Shown here piece after piece: positions 34,073 through 40,324 of a DNA stretch of 58,495 bases (positions within the stretch are counted from its first letter, which is position 1; each line of letters starts with the position of its first letter). A program made the position numbers and the translations under genes. Source of the DNA: Solirubrobacterales bacterium (lineage in GTDB: Bacteria; Actinomycetota; Thermoleophilia; Solirubrobacterales; 70-9). The notes beneath the pieces are model-generated. The model saw nothing but the letters and a program-made list of their open reading frames with translations, made no database searches and had not been told where the DNA came from. The DNA is taken from assembly GCA_017304845.1 (NCBI GenBank), contig JAFKLL010000020.1, positions 1 through 58,495 on the forward strand. The letters run 5' to 3'.

Positions 34073-34872
34073 CTCCCTTCCTCCGTGTCGGTGTCAACCC
34101 CTGCGATGTAGATCGCCTTCGTATGGCGACCTTCTTCGAGCGGTTTTTCCAAAACCGCGTCGAAGCCTTGGCCGAAGAGGTCCAGGCATCGGAGCCCGGC
34201 CTGGGCGAGCCCCAGGAGTGCCTCTTCGCGAGAAACATGTCGTTGTCGATGGACCACCCGCACCGGCCCGTCCGGCCCGCCGGTGATCTCCATCACCGAC
34301 TCGGCGTGATCGCCCTCCCCGGCGGTGCCGTCCCCCTGGCCGGTCCAGCGGACCAGGTCGCCGTCGACCTCGACCTCGATCGTCTCCGCGTAGAAGGTGC
34401 GGTACGTCTGGACGGTGTTGAGATCGAAGAGGAGCAACCCGCCGGGGGCGAGGTTGCGGGCCAGGCCGCTCAGGGCGGGCGCCAGTGAGCCGGTGACGGC
34501 GCAGTAGTTCAGGACGTCCCCGAGGCAGAGGATCAGGTCGTACTCGCCGAGCACCGGCATCACCCGCAGATCGGTGTGCTCGGTCCTGATCCTGCCGCCG
34601 ACCTTCTCCCGGAGGCGTTCGAGCATCTCCGCCGAGTGATCGCAGGCGGTCACGTCCCAGCCCCTCTCCAACATAGGGATCGAGCTCTTGCCGGTCCCGC
34701 ACCCCGCGTCGAGCAGCCGATTGCCACTCAGACCCCGGGCCTCCAGGGCCGGGAGGAGAGCGCCCAGCCACACCTCGTAGTCGTGGTGTCCCGTAAAGCC
34801 GTCGTAATGTCCGGCCATAAGGTCGTAGGTGACGGCCGATTCGTCGGAAATGCTTTTGATCTGGGGGTCCAT
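34069..34872 (-). CDS. class I SAM-dependent methyltransferase
   Basis: 267 residues. Motif I LLDAGCGTGKSSIPMLERGWDVTACDHSAEMLERL gives the SAM site, followed by VMPVLGEYDLILCLGDVLNY (post-I and II) and LAPGGLLLFDLNT (III). The N-terminus (SAVTYDLMAGHYDGFTGHHDYEVWLGALL) is usual for small-molecule methyltransferases. It is the first gene of a same-strand set with the 20-residue ORF and E1-like gene, so it may methylate the peptide product. That is inference. Its start is 19 bp from the divergent sigma-factor gene. Confidence 0.85.
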   Translation of the reverse strand: MDPQIKSISDESAVTYDLMAGHYDGFTGHHDYEVWLGALLPALEARGLSGNRLLDAGCGTGKSSIPMLERGWDVTACDHSAEMLERLREKVGGRIRTEHTDLRVMPVLGEYDLILCLGDVLNYCAVTGSLAPALSGLARNLAPGGLLLFDLNTVQTYRTFYAETIEVEVDGDLVRWTGQGDGTAGEGDHAESVMEITGGPDGPVRVVHRQRHVSREEALLGLAQAGLRCLDLFGQGFDAVLEKPLEEGRHTKAIYIAGVDTDTEEGR

Positions 34873-34891
34873 ATCGATATAGACCCGCTGA

Positions 34892-35377
34892 GTGGTCAGG
34901 AACGTTTCACCTGACGTAACTTGGGACTGGGAGGAGGCTCGAGAGATCTGCCTCAGGGTCGCCCGACGCTATGCGCGAGGGTCGGGCGAAGCGGAGGACA
35001 TCGCCCAGAACGCGGTGATCCGCGCCTGGCGCTACCAGCACAAGCTGAGGGACGGGGAACGGCGCTCCGAGTGGCTTTCACGCATCGCGCGCAACGAGGC
35101 GCTGCGGGCTTTGGAGAGAAACATCCCCGAGCCGTCGGAGGTGGTGGAGCAGGGCGGGGAGGAGGATCATCGGCTCGAGGGAGTGATCGAAAGCGCCACC
35201 GTGCAGGCCGCCCTGGCGAACCTCTCGGAGGCCGATCGGGAGCTGATTTTGCTCAGATACGACAGTGATCTGACACAATCAGCAATTGCTGAGCGGCTCG
35301 GCATCCCGGAAGGCACCGTCAAAGTGAGGCTTCACCGGGCTCGGGCCAGGCTCCGAAAAGGACCGGAGATCACATGA
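34892..35377 (+). CDS. ECF-type RNA polymerase sigma factor
   Basis: 161 residues from a GTG. Region 2 is VARRYARGSGEAEDIAQNAVIRAWRY with SEWLSRIARNEALRALER. Region 4 is LANLSEADRELILLRYDSDLTQSAIAERLGIPEGTVKVRLHRARARLR. No anti-sigma factor with a membrane segment is adjacent. Instead the stop overlaps the start of an ArsR-like regulator (ATGA), which might fill that role. The 19-bp divergent spacer contains TATCGATA and leaves room only for very short leaders. Its targets are unknown. Confidence 0.9.
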   Translation: MVRNVSPDVTWDWEEAREICLRVARRYARGSGEAEDIAQNAVIRAWRYQHKLRDGERRSEWLSRIARNEALRALERNIPEPSEVVEQGGEEDHRLEGVIESATVQAALANLSEADRELILLRYDSDLTQSAIAERLGIPEGTVKVRLHRARARLRKGPEIT

Positions 35378-35979
35378 GCAACACCACAACGAAGAAACAA
35401 GCAGAGGCGGACAGCACGGTTGACGTCCGGGTCATGAAGGCCCTGGGTCATCCCCTCCGCCAGCGCATCCTGCAGGCCCTCAACGAGGAAGTCGCGAGCC
35501 CCAACCAGGTCGCCCGCAAGCTGGGCGAGCCGTTGAGCAACGTCAGCTACCACGTGAAGATCCTCGAGAGCTGCGATGCGATCGAGCTGGTCGACACGAA
35601 GCCGGTACGCGGCGCCCTCGAGCACTTCTACCGCGCCACCATGCGTGCGCGCCTGGAAGAGGAGCATTGGCGCCAGCTGCCCGAGTCGGTCCGTGGCGAC
35701 CTCTCCAACCAGACCCTCCAGCAGCTTTGGAAGCACGTCAGCGAGGCCGCCGCGGTCGGTGGCTTCAACGATCCCAAGGCCGCGGTGGCCTGGGTCGAGC
35801 TCGAGCTCGACGACGAGGCCTACGCGAAGCTCGGCGACGAGATCGTCAACCTCCTCAACCTGGCCACCGACCTCCACGCCGAGGCCGCGGTCCGCCTTGC
35901 CGAACTCGATGATGAGGAACGCAAGGAAGCGACCCACCGCACCGAGCTGGGCCTGCTCCACTTCCACCGCGCCGAGTGA
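35374..35979 (+). CDS. ArsR-like winged-helix regulator coupled to the sigma factor
   Basis: 201 residues. The winged helix lies at about residues 19-90 (MKALGHPLRQRILQAL, SPNQVARKLGEPLSNVSYHVKILESCDAIELVDTKPVRGALEHFYRAT). An acidic helical C-terminal domain of about 110 residues follows (VAWVELELDDEAYAKLGDEIVNLLNLATDLHAEAAVRLAELDDEERKEA). The second domain resembles effector or oligomerisation domains of ArsR/PadR-like regulators. Its stop is only 4 nt from the -35 of the first secreted-protein promoter. Confidence 0.85.
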   Translation: MSNTTTKKQAEADSTVDVRVMKALGHPLRQRILQALNEEVASPNQVARKLGEPLSNVSYHVKILESCDAIELVDTKPVRGALEHFYRATMRARLEEEHWRQLPESVRGDLSNQTLQQLWKHVSEAAAVGGFNDPKAAVAWVELELDDEAYAKLGDEIVNLLNLATDLHAEAAVRLAELDDEERKEATHRTELGLLHFHRAE

Positions 35980-35983
35980 CGCC

Positions 35984-36012
35984 TTGACGTAGACCGGCCG
36001 TTCCGGTCTACT
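35984..36012 (+). promoter_or_regulatory. promoter 1 of the four-cysteine secreted protein array
   Basis: TTGACG (35984-35989), 17-nt spacer, TCTACT (36007-36012). The spacing and the TCTACT box recur at four other sites in the array. Confidence 0.7.
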
Positions 36013-36032
36013 GAGCCAAAGCCCGAACAAGA

Positions 36033-36115
36033 GGTTCCGGCGGTTTCATGGGCTAGGCCACCAGTTCGCGGGGAAGGGCCGAGAAGGTCGCAGGAAGTGA
36101 CCAGCCGGCGGGACC
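36033..36115 (+). ncRNA. conserved structured leader, copy 1 (most diverged)
   Basis: Basal stem GGTTCCG (36033-36039) with CGGGACC (36109-36115). Second hairpin GGTCGC-AGGAA-GTGACC (36086-36102). The central GGGAAG bulge sequence is kept. Compared with copies 2-5 it differs by paired changes (U-A where others have C-G or U-G). The short frame seen in some copies is broken here (ATG GGC TAG), so the conservation is of RNA, not peptide. The Shine-Dalgarno AGGAAG follows 6 nt after the stem. Confidence 0.65.
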
Positions 36116-36130
36116 GGAACAGGAAGAAGC

Positions 36131-36640
36131 ATGCGGAGAATCAAGATGATGCTGGCCGCTCTGGCGGCTGTCGCGACGCTCGGCGTGGTCGGAGCCAACG
36201 CGGCCCAGGCCGGCGATGGTCACTTCGACACCGATGTAGGTGCCTGCGACGTCACGTTCACGGCCGGCGCTCAGTACCTCGACACGAGCCATCCGGGCTG
36301 GGATTTCGCTCGGGATCTCACGGCTTTCGGCGTGGATCCGAACGGCAGCTGTGATTTCTCCGACACCGACGCGGAGCTGCACATGCATTGGGTCACCGCG
36401 ACGGGCGATGCTCAGGCATACGGCACTCTTGTCGTTTCGGGCTTTGGAGGCCTCGGCCTTTGTACATACGCCGGAACTCTGAATGGAACCTGGGACGGGA
36501 CCCGTTTCGAGCTCGACGACCCTTCGTCTCAGCCGTTGAGCAAGATCGCGGGCAGCGCCATCCTGTGCCCGGCAGCGGTCATTCATGTCCGGAGCGACAC
36601 CGCGGGCACGCCGTCCTACTACACATGGCTTCAGCCCTGA
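36131..36640 (+). CDS. four-cysteine small secreted protein, member 1
   Basis: 169 residues: signal peptide (LAALAAVATLGVVGANAAQA) and a mature domain of about 145. Cysteines fall in the family's four positions: GACDVTF, GSCDFSD, LCTYAGTLNGTWDG and ILCPAA, suggesting two disulfides. The LHMHW and GTL-GTW/Y-G motifs are also kept. This member and member 6 share the variant FELDDPSSQ where the others have FTLSPSPQ. I do not recognise the family; an extracellular or wall-associated role is inferred. Confidence 0.8.
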   Translation: MRRIKMMLAALAAVATLGVVGANAAQAGDGHFDTDVGACDVTFTAGAQYLDTSHPGWDFARDLTAFGVDPNGSCDFSDTDAELHMHWVTATGDAQAYGTLVVSGFGGLGLCTYAGTLNGTWDGTRFELDDPSSQPLSKIAGSAILCPAAVIHVRSDTAGTPSYYTWLQP

Positions 36641-36670
36641 CCCATCTCTGGTGACGAGCACCGACCTGTT

Positions 36671-36704
36671 CTGGCGGTCTTCCCGACATGCGGGGGACCG
36701 CCAG
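36671..36704 (+). terminator. hairpin after member 1
   Basis: CTGGCGGTC (36671-36679) pairs with GACCGCCAG (36696-36704), with a further GACCT/AGGTC extension across a 3-nt bulge. It lies between member 1 and promoter 2. Confidence 0.55.
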
Positions 36705-36719
36705 GTCACGTCCTTTGCC

Positions 36720-36748
36720 TTGACGCTTGCGGGGTGATCGGTTCTACT
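36720..36748 (+). promoter_or_regulatory. promoter 2 of the array
   Basis: TTGACG (36720-36725), 17-nt spacer ending GATCGGT, TCTACT (36743-36748). The last 13 nt (GATCGGTTCTACT) are identical in promoter 4. Confidence 0.7.
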
Positions 36749-36767
36749 GGTCTGAGGCCCGGATGTT

Positions 36768-36850
36768 GGTCCTGGCGGATTCATGGGTCGTGGCCTGTGT
36801 TTTCGCAGGGAAGGCCAAAGGGTTACAAGATGTGGCCGGCCGACGGGACC
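36768..36850 (+). ncRNA. conserved structured leader, copy 2
   Basis: Basal stem GGTCCTG (36768-36774) with CGGGACC (36844-36850). First hairpin TGGC/GCCA with inner CTGTG/CGCAG and a GGAAG bulge. Second hairpin GGTTAC-AAGAT-GTGGCC (36821-36837), with U-G pairs where other copies have C-G or U-A. GAGAGGAG follows directly as ribosome binding site. Confidence 0.7.
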
Positions 36851-36866
36851 GAGAGGAGAAATAGGT

Positions 36867-37367
36867 ATGAAGAGAATCAAGATGATGCTCATGGCTGCGG
36901 TCGCCGTTCTGGCGATCGGTGCGGTGGGCGCGAGCGCGGCTCAGGCCGGTAGCGGTCATATTGCGACCAACCTTGGCTCCTGCGACTTCACCTTCACCTC
37001 AGGGGCTACTTCGAGTCCGGATGTCAATCATTCCTTTGACCACTCCCGGGACCTCACGAACTTCGCCCCGGACAACTCGTCGGGGAAGTCGTGCGAAGCG
37101 AGTGATTTCAGTGCGGATCTGCATCTGCACTGGAATAACCCCGTCGCTCCCAGCACCGAGGGCTATGCCGAGGTGACTGGTCCGATCCGCATCACCAGCA
37201 CCATTGCTACCTGTACCTACAAAGGCACTCTGACTGGGACATACAACCTGGCCGCTGGCGTGTTCACTCTGAGCCCGTCGCCGCAGACCATCAACAAGTT
37301 CTCGGGAAACTTCCTCTGCCCGGGCAGCATTCAGGTTAAGAATCCGACCACGCTGACTCCGTGGTGA
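36867..37367 (+). CDS. four-cysteine small secreted protein, member 2
   Basis: 166 residues. The signal peptide is MKRIKMMLMAAVAVLAIGAVGASAAQA. Cysteines sit in GSCDFTF, KSCEASD, TCTYKGTLTGTY and FLCPGS. LHLHW and FTLSPSPQT are present. The frame is open upstream through the leader RNA, but the ATG at 36867 follows GAGAGGAG and begins a standard signal peptide. It is closest to member 7 in sequence, and both have the same type of leader, suggesting duplication of the whole unit. Confidence 0.8.
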   Translation: MKRIKMMLMAAVAVLAIGAVGASAAQAGSGHIATNLGSCDFTFTSGATSSPDVNHSFDHSRDLTNFAPDNSSGKSCEASDFSADLHLHWNNPVAPSTEGYAEVTGPIRITSTIATCTYKGTLTGTYNLAAGVFTLSPSPQTINKFSGNFLCPGSIQVKNPTTLTPW

Positions 37368-37415
37368 GCGAGGTTCCGTCAACGGCGGGCTTCATCTAGG
37401 CGCCAGAGAGGTGAT

Positions 37416-37446
37416 GATGCCCCCGGTCCTCAGGACCGGGGGCATC
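37416..37446 (+). terminator. 14-bp hairpin after member 2
   Basis: GATGCCCCCGGTCC (37416-37429) pairs perfectly with 37433-37446 around a TCA loop. No T-run. Confidence 0.65.
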
Positions 37447-37657
37447 ACGCAACCAGATTGTTGCCGGTCAGTTGGTCGCCTCGGCGGACTGCTCGGCGCC
37501 CCATTCGTTCTTCGCGTGAGTTGACGACCATGAGTCAAGTCACTCCGCCAATCGCCGGTAGCCGGTTCACGACCTTGTAGAGCGTGGTATCGCGTGATTG
37601 CAGGCCGCTGAGGCAACCTCCCACGAGCGGTTGGTGTCCTCAGGAGCATCTTGTTAC

Positions 37658-37686
37658 TTGACAAACTTTGAGCAAACGGTTCAAAT
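37658..37686 (+). promoter_or_regulatory. promoter 3 of the array
   Basis: TTGACA (37658-37663), 17-nt spacer, TCAAAT (37681-37686). It shares the TACTTGACAAA context and GAGCAA spacer core with promoter 5. Confidence 0.7.
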
Positions 37687-37709
37687 GACCTTGACCCGGA
37701 GAGAGAAAG

Positions 37710-37794
37710 GGTCCCGGCGGATTTCATGGGTCGTGGCCTGTGTTTTCGCAGGGAAGGTCATATAGGTCACAGGACGTGGCCGGCCGGTGGGACC
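37710..37794 (+). ncRNA. conserved structured leader, copy 3
   Basis: Basal stem GGTCCC (37710-37715) with GGGACC (37789-37794). First hairpin TGGC/GTCA (one C-to-U change that keeps pairing as G-U). Second hairpin GGTCAC-AGGAC-GTGGCC (37765-37781). GGAGGAG follows 5 nt later. Confidence 0.7.
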
Positions 37795-37809
37795 AGTTGG
37801 AGGAGAAGC

Positions 37810-38274
37810 ATGAAGCGATTTAAGGTGCTCTTGGCGGCGGTTGTCGCTGCCTTGACATTCTCGGCAGTCACGGCCAGCGGATCCCAAGCGGGAACGGGTC
37901 ATTTCACGATAGGCCTCGGAGGCTGTGACGTGACATTCGCCAGCGGTTCCGTTTTGAGCCCGGATCTGACCCATCTGCTCTGGGACCATTCTCAAGAACT
38001 GACCGCGTTTACGATTGACCCTTCGGGGTTCTGCGATGGCACGCAGGTCGACGGGGAGCAGCACCTCCATTGGAACGACAACGGTGCGGCGGAGATGGAC
38101 GGTTGGGTCGAGCTTGACGGACTCTGCACCTATAGCGGGAAGCTGACAGGCACCTTCAGTAGCGGAGCCTTCACGCTCAGTCCGTCATTTCAGACATTGA
38201 TGAAGACTGCGGGCCCATGGTTCTATTGCCCAGTGAGCACTAGCGTCCAGTTTCCGACTTCCTTTCAGCCGTGA
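37810..38274 (+). CDS. four-cysteine small secreted protein, member 3
   Basis: 154 residues, signal peptide LLAAVVAALTFSAVTASGSQA. Cysteines in GGCDVTF, GFCDGTQ, LCTYSGKLTGTF and FYCPVS. The LHW motif (EQHLHWNDN) and FTLSPSFQT are kept. GGAGGAG precedes the ATG. It probably shares a transcript with member 4, which starts 53 nt after its stop without a promoter or leader of its own. Confidence 0.8.
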   Translation: MKRFKVLLAAVVAALTFSAVTASGSQAGTGHFTIGLGGCDVTFASGSVLSPDLTHLLWDHSQELTAFTIDPSGFCDGTQVDGEQHLHWNDNGAAEMDGWVELDGLCTYSGKLTGTFSSGAFTLSPSFQTLMKTAGPWFYCPVSTSVQFPTSFQP

Positions 38275-38327
38275 GCGTTGGTCTGCGTTCGACGGGACTG
38301 TCCGGCGAAATCAGAATAGGAGGAGGC

Positions 38328-38801
38328 ATGCGGAGAATCAAGATGATGCTCCTGGCGACGATCGCGATGTTCGCGTTCGTCGCTGCGGGCTCTGGCTCGG
38401 CTTGGGCCGGTAGCGGCGAGGTCACGACCAACTGGGGTCGATGCGACGTCGTATTCAATTCGGCTTCGGTTGTCAGTCCGGATCCGATCCATCTGGTCTG
38501 GGATCATTCTCGGGAGCTCAATGGATTGGCTCCCGACCCGGGTATCGGCAAGTCCTGCGATTGGCCCGATGTCAGGGGTTCCATGCACCTGCACTGGATG
38601 AACACCGGCCAGTCCGAAGTAGTCGGCCAGATCCAGATCCCGAGCCTGTTCGGTTGGTGCGCCTACAGCGGTACTCTCGCTGGAACCTACGCCGGAGGAG
38701 TTTTCACTCTCAGTCCCTCGCCGCAGACGATTTTGCTGTTCTCGGGATCTCCATGCCCGGCGAGCGCCATCGTTTCGACCCCTACCTGGCTCACCCCGTA
38801 G
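38328..38801 (+). CDS. four-cysteine small secreted protein, member 4
   Basis: 157 residues, signal peptide MRRIKMMLLATIAMFAFVAAGSGSAWA. Cysteines in GRCDVVF, KSCDWPD, WCAYSGTLAGTY and SPCPAS. LHLHWMN and FTLSPSPQT are present. GGAGGAGG precedes the ATG at 38328. It lacks a promoter of the array type and is likely the second gene of the unit begun by member 3. A 12-bp hairpin follows. Confidence 0.8.
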   Translation: MRRIKMMLLATIAMFAFVAAGSGSAWAGSGEVTTNWGRCDVVFNSASVVSPDPIHLVWDHSRELNGLAPDPGIGKSCDWPDVRGSMHLHWMNTGQSEVVGQIQIPSLFGWCAYSGTLAGTYAGGVFTLSPSPQTILLFSGSPCPASAIVSTPTWLTP

Positions 38802-38817
38802 GCAGGGTTCGGCTCAA

Positions 38818-38858
38818 CCTTCGTCAAGGGCGGGCGCTACGGCCTTCCTTGACGAAGG
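38818..38858 (+). terminator. 12-bp inverted repeat that also holds the -35 of promoter 4
   Basis: CCTTCGTCAAGG (38818-38829) pairs perfectly with CCTTGACGAAGG (38847-38858). The right arm contains TTGACG of promoter 4, so terminator and promoter are fused. Confidence 0.6.
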
Positions 38859-38877
38859 TCGGGCGATCGGTTCTACT
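38849..38877 (+). promoter_or_regulatory. promoter 4 of the array
   Basis: TTGACG (38849-38854), 17-nt spacer, TCTACT (38872-38877). Its downstream 13 nt equal those of promoter 2. Confidence 0.7.
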
Positions 38878-38896
38878 GAGTTCAGGCCCGGATTTT

Positions 38897-38980
38897 GGTC
38901 CTGGCGGATTCATGGGTCGTGGCCTGTGTTTTCGCAGGGAAGGCCATATAGGTCACAGGACGTGGCCGGCCGGCGGGACC
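38897..38980 (+). ncRNA. conserved structured leader, copy 4
   Basis: Basal stem GGTCCTG (38897-38903) with CGGGACC (38974-38980). First hairpin as in copy 2. Second hairpin GGTCAC-AGGAC-GTGGCC (38951-38967). One nucleotide is missing between stem and ATG relative to copy 3, which puts the upstream short frame out of phase with the gene. Confidence 0.7.
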
Positions 38981-38994
38981 AGTTGGAGGAAAGC

Positions 38995-39459
38995 ATGAAG
39001 CGATTCAAGGCGCTCTTGGCGGGGGTTGTTGCCGTTCTGGCGTTCTCGGCGACGATGGCGACGTCCGCTCAGGCGGGAACGGGCACGATCACGAGCGGTG
39101 GTTCGTGTGACGTCATTTTCACGTCGGGCACGGTCTCTAGCCCGGACTCCGCTCATCCGAGTTGGGATCATGGGCAGGAGCTATCGACGATCTTGCCGGA
39201 TCCGACGGGGGCCTGCCCTCCGGGCAGCCTCGAGGGGGATCTCCATCTTCATTGGATGAATAGTGGGCAAGCCCAGGTGATTGGTGGCCTCAGCGCGCCC
39301 GGTCCGTTCGGCTCCTGCACCTACGGAGGGACACTGAACGGCATCTACAGCGGTGGGATCTTCACCCTCTACCCGTGGCCTCAAACGATCTCCCTGACCA
39401 GCGGGTTCGTCTGTCCTGGCTCGATGTCCATCACGACCCATACTTCCTTCACGCCATGA
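38995..39459 (+). CDS. four-cysteine small secreted protein, member 5
   Basis: 154 residues, signal peptide LLAGVVAVLAFSATMATSAQA. Cysteines in GSCDVIF, GACPPGS, SCTYGGTLNGIY and FVCPGS. LHLHWMN is present; FTLYPWPQT is a slight variant. GGAGG precedes the ATG at 38995. Its N-terminus is nearest to member 3. Member 6 follows 26 nt after its stop. Confidence 0.8.
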   Translation: MKRFKALLAGVVAVLAFSATMATSAQAGTGTITSGGSCDVIFTSGTVSSPDSAHPSWDHGQELSTILPDPTGACPPGSLEGDLHLHWMNSGQAQVIGGLSAPGPFGSCTYGGTLNGIYSGGIFTLYPWPQTISLTSGFVCPGSMSITTHTSFTP

Positions 39460-39485
39460 GACGGCTGTTGAGGACAAGAGGCGGA

Positions 39486-39974
39486 ATGTGTCGAACGAAG
39501 ATCGCTCTGATGGCAATCTTCGTGACATGCGCAGCCGGCGCTGTCGGAGTGCCTGCCGCTCAGGCAGGGATCGGTCACCTGGACACTGATAGGGGATCAT
39601 GTGATTTTACGTTCGAGGTATCTCCCTCGTTCGAGGGGCACCCAGGCTGGGACAGTGGGCTCGAGATCCACTCGGCAGTCGCCTATGGCTATTGCGATGC
39701 GGTCGACATGGATGCTCAACTTCACCTTCATTGGACGTACGCTGGTGATGCTCAGGCATTGGGGATCTTCTATGTTCCGGGTCTCTTCTCGGGCTGGTGT
39801 GCCTACAGCGGCACGCTGAACGGGACTTGGGACGGAACCACGTTTGATCTCGACGACCCATCCTCTCAGGAGCTCTCGAGGGTGATGGGGTCGTTCATCA
39901 ACTGTCCGAGCTCCACCATGACGGTGCTCAGCGACACTGTGGTGAGCGGCGAGCACACTTGGCTCACGCCGTAG
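39486..39974 (+). CDS. four-cysteine small secreted protein, member 6
   Basis: 162 residues from the ATG at 39486 (signal peptide IALMAIFVTCAAGAVGVPAAQA). An ATG at 39456 overlapping the member 5 stop (ATGA) is an alternative. Mature cysteines in GSCDFTF, GYCDAVD, WCAYSGTLNGTWDG and INCPSS. Like member 1 it has FDLDDPSSQ instead of FTLSPSPQ. It has no promoter or leader of its own and probably shares the member 5 transcript. Confidence 0.8.
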   Translation: MCRTKIALMAIFVTCAAGAVGVPAAQAGIGHLDTDRGSCDFTFEVSPSFEGHPGWDSGLEIHSAVAYGYCDAVDMDAQLHLHWTYAGDAQALGIFYVPGLFSGWCAYSGTLNGTWDGTTFDLDDPSSQELSRVMGSFINCPSSTMTVLSDTVVSGEHTWLTP

Positions 39975-39989
39975 GCGATCCCGCCTTCT

Positions 39990-40035
39990 GATCGCGCGAG
40001 ATGGCTTGCCTGGTCGGGGGCCATTTCGCGCGATC
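39990..40035 (+). terminator. 16-bp hairpin after member 6
   Basis: 39990-40005 pairs with 40020-40035 over 16 positions, one as G-U, with a 14-nt loop. Confidence 0.6.
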
Positions 40036-40172
40036 CGCTGTCGGGTCGGCAGGCGCTCGGACTAGCCCCTGTCTGCCCGGCGGCTTGACCCGTGGAGCGC
40101 ATATTGCGGTTCTCTCGGGCGGCCGTGGCAACGTCTGGGAAACGGCCAGTTTTCTCAGGAACATTTTTTTAC

Positions 40173-40201
40173 TTGACAAATCCTGAGCAATCGGTTCTAA
40201 T
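40173..40201 (+). promoter_or_regulatory. promoter 5 of the array
   Basis: TTGACA (40173-40178), 17-nt spacer, TCTAAT (40196-40201). It is the closest to consensus of the five, preceded by a T-run that may act as an UP-like element. Confidence 0.75.
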
Positions 40202-40224
40202 GACCGCGACCCGGAGAGAGAAAG

Positions 40225-40308
40225 GGTCCCGGCGGATTTCATGGGTCTTGGCCTGTGCGTTCGCAGGGAAGGCCAAAAGGCTGCACGACGTAGCCGGCCG
40301 ACGGGACC
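40225..40308 (+). ncRNA. conserved structured leader, copy 5
   Basis: Basal stem GGTCCCG (40225-40231) with CGGGACC (40302-40308). First hairpin extended to TTGGCC/GGCCAA with inner CTGTG/CGCAG. Second hairpin GGCTGC-ACGAC-GTAGCC (40279-40295), which differs from copy 1 by compensatory exchanges at two pairs (C-G for U-A, U-A for C-G). GAGAGGAG follows. Confidence 0.7.
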
Positions 40309-40324
40309 GAGAGGAGATAGAGGT

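Larger units (their letters stand above)
37368..37809 (+). other. 442-nt interval between members 2 and 3
   Basis: Contains the member 2 terminator (37416-37446), then about 210 nt in which I see no gene, RNA or clear repeat, then promoter 3 and leader copy 3. The sequence just before promoter 3 (CTCAGGAGCAT...TTACTTGACAAA) resembles that before promoter 5, showing that the duplicated unit extends upstream of the -35. Confidence 0.6.
39975..40324 (+). other. 350-nt interval between members 6 and 7
   Basis: Holds the member 6 terminator (39990-40035), about 130 nt without recognisable features, a T-run at about 40164-40170, promoter 5 and leader copy 5. Confidence 0.6.

Noticed and set aside
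37447..37640. Possible transposase or regulator remnant in the gap between members 2 and 3
   Set aside because: A short minus-strand stretch looks vaguely winged-helix-like, but it is interrupted and too short to support.
26767..40201. CTTGACAA shared between XRE control regions and secreted-protein promoters as evidence for a common operator
   Set aside because: TTGACA is simply the consensus -35. Outside it the flanks differ, so a shared regulator is not supported.
36033..40308. Leader RNAs as c-di-GMP, SAM, ZTP, FMN or c-di-AMP riboswitches
   Set aside because: I compared them from memory with the hallmark sequences of these classes and found none of the conserved core nucleotides. A database search could still overturn this.
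36783..40324. A conserved short reading frame MGRGLCFRREG... through the leader RNAs, in frame with several secreted-protein genes
   Set aside because: In copy 1 it stops after two codons (ATG GGC TAG) and in copy 4 it is out of frame with the gene. Between copies 2 and 5 most changes alter the amino acid but preserve RNA pairing. The signal peptides begin at the downstream ATGs, which have good Shine-Dalgarno sequences.
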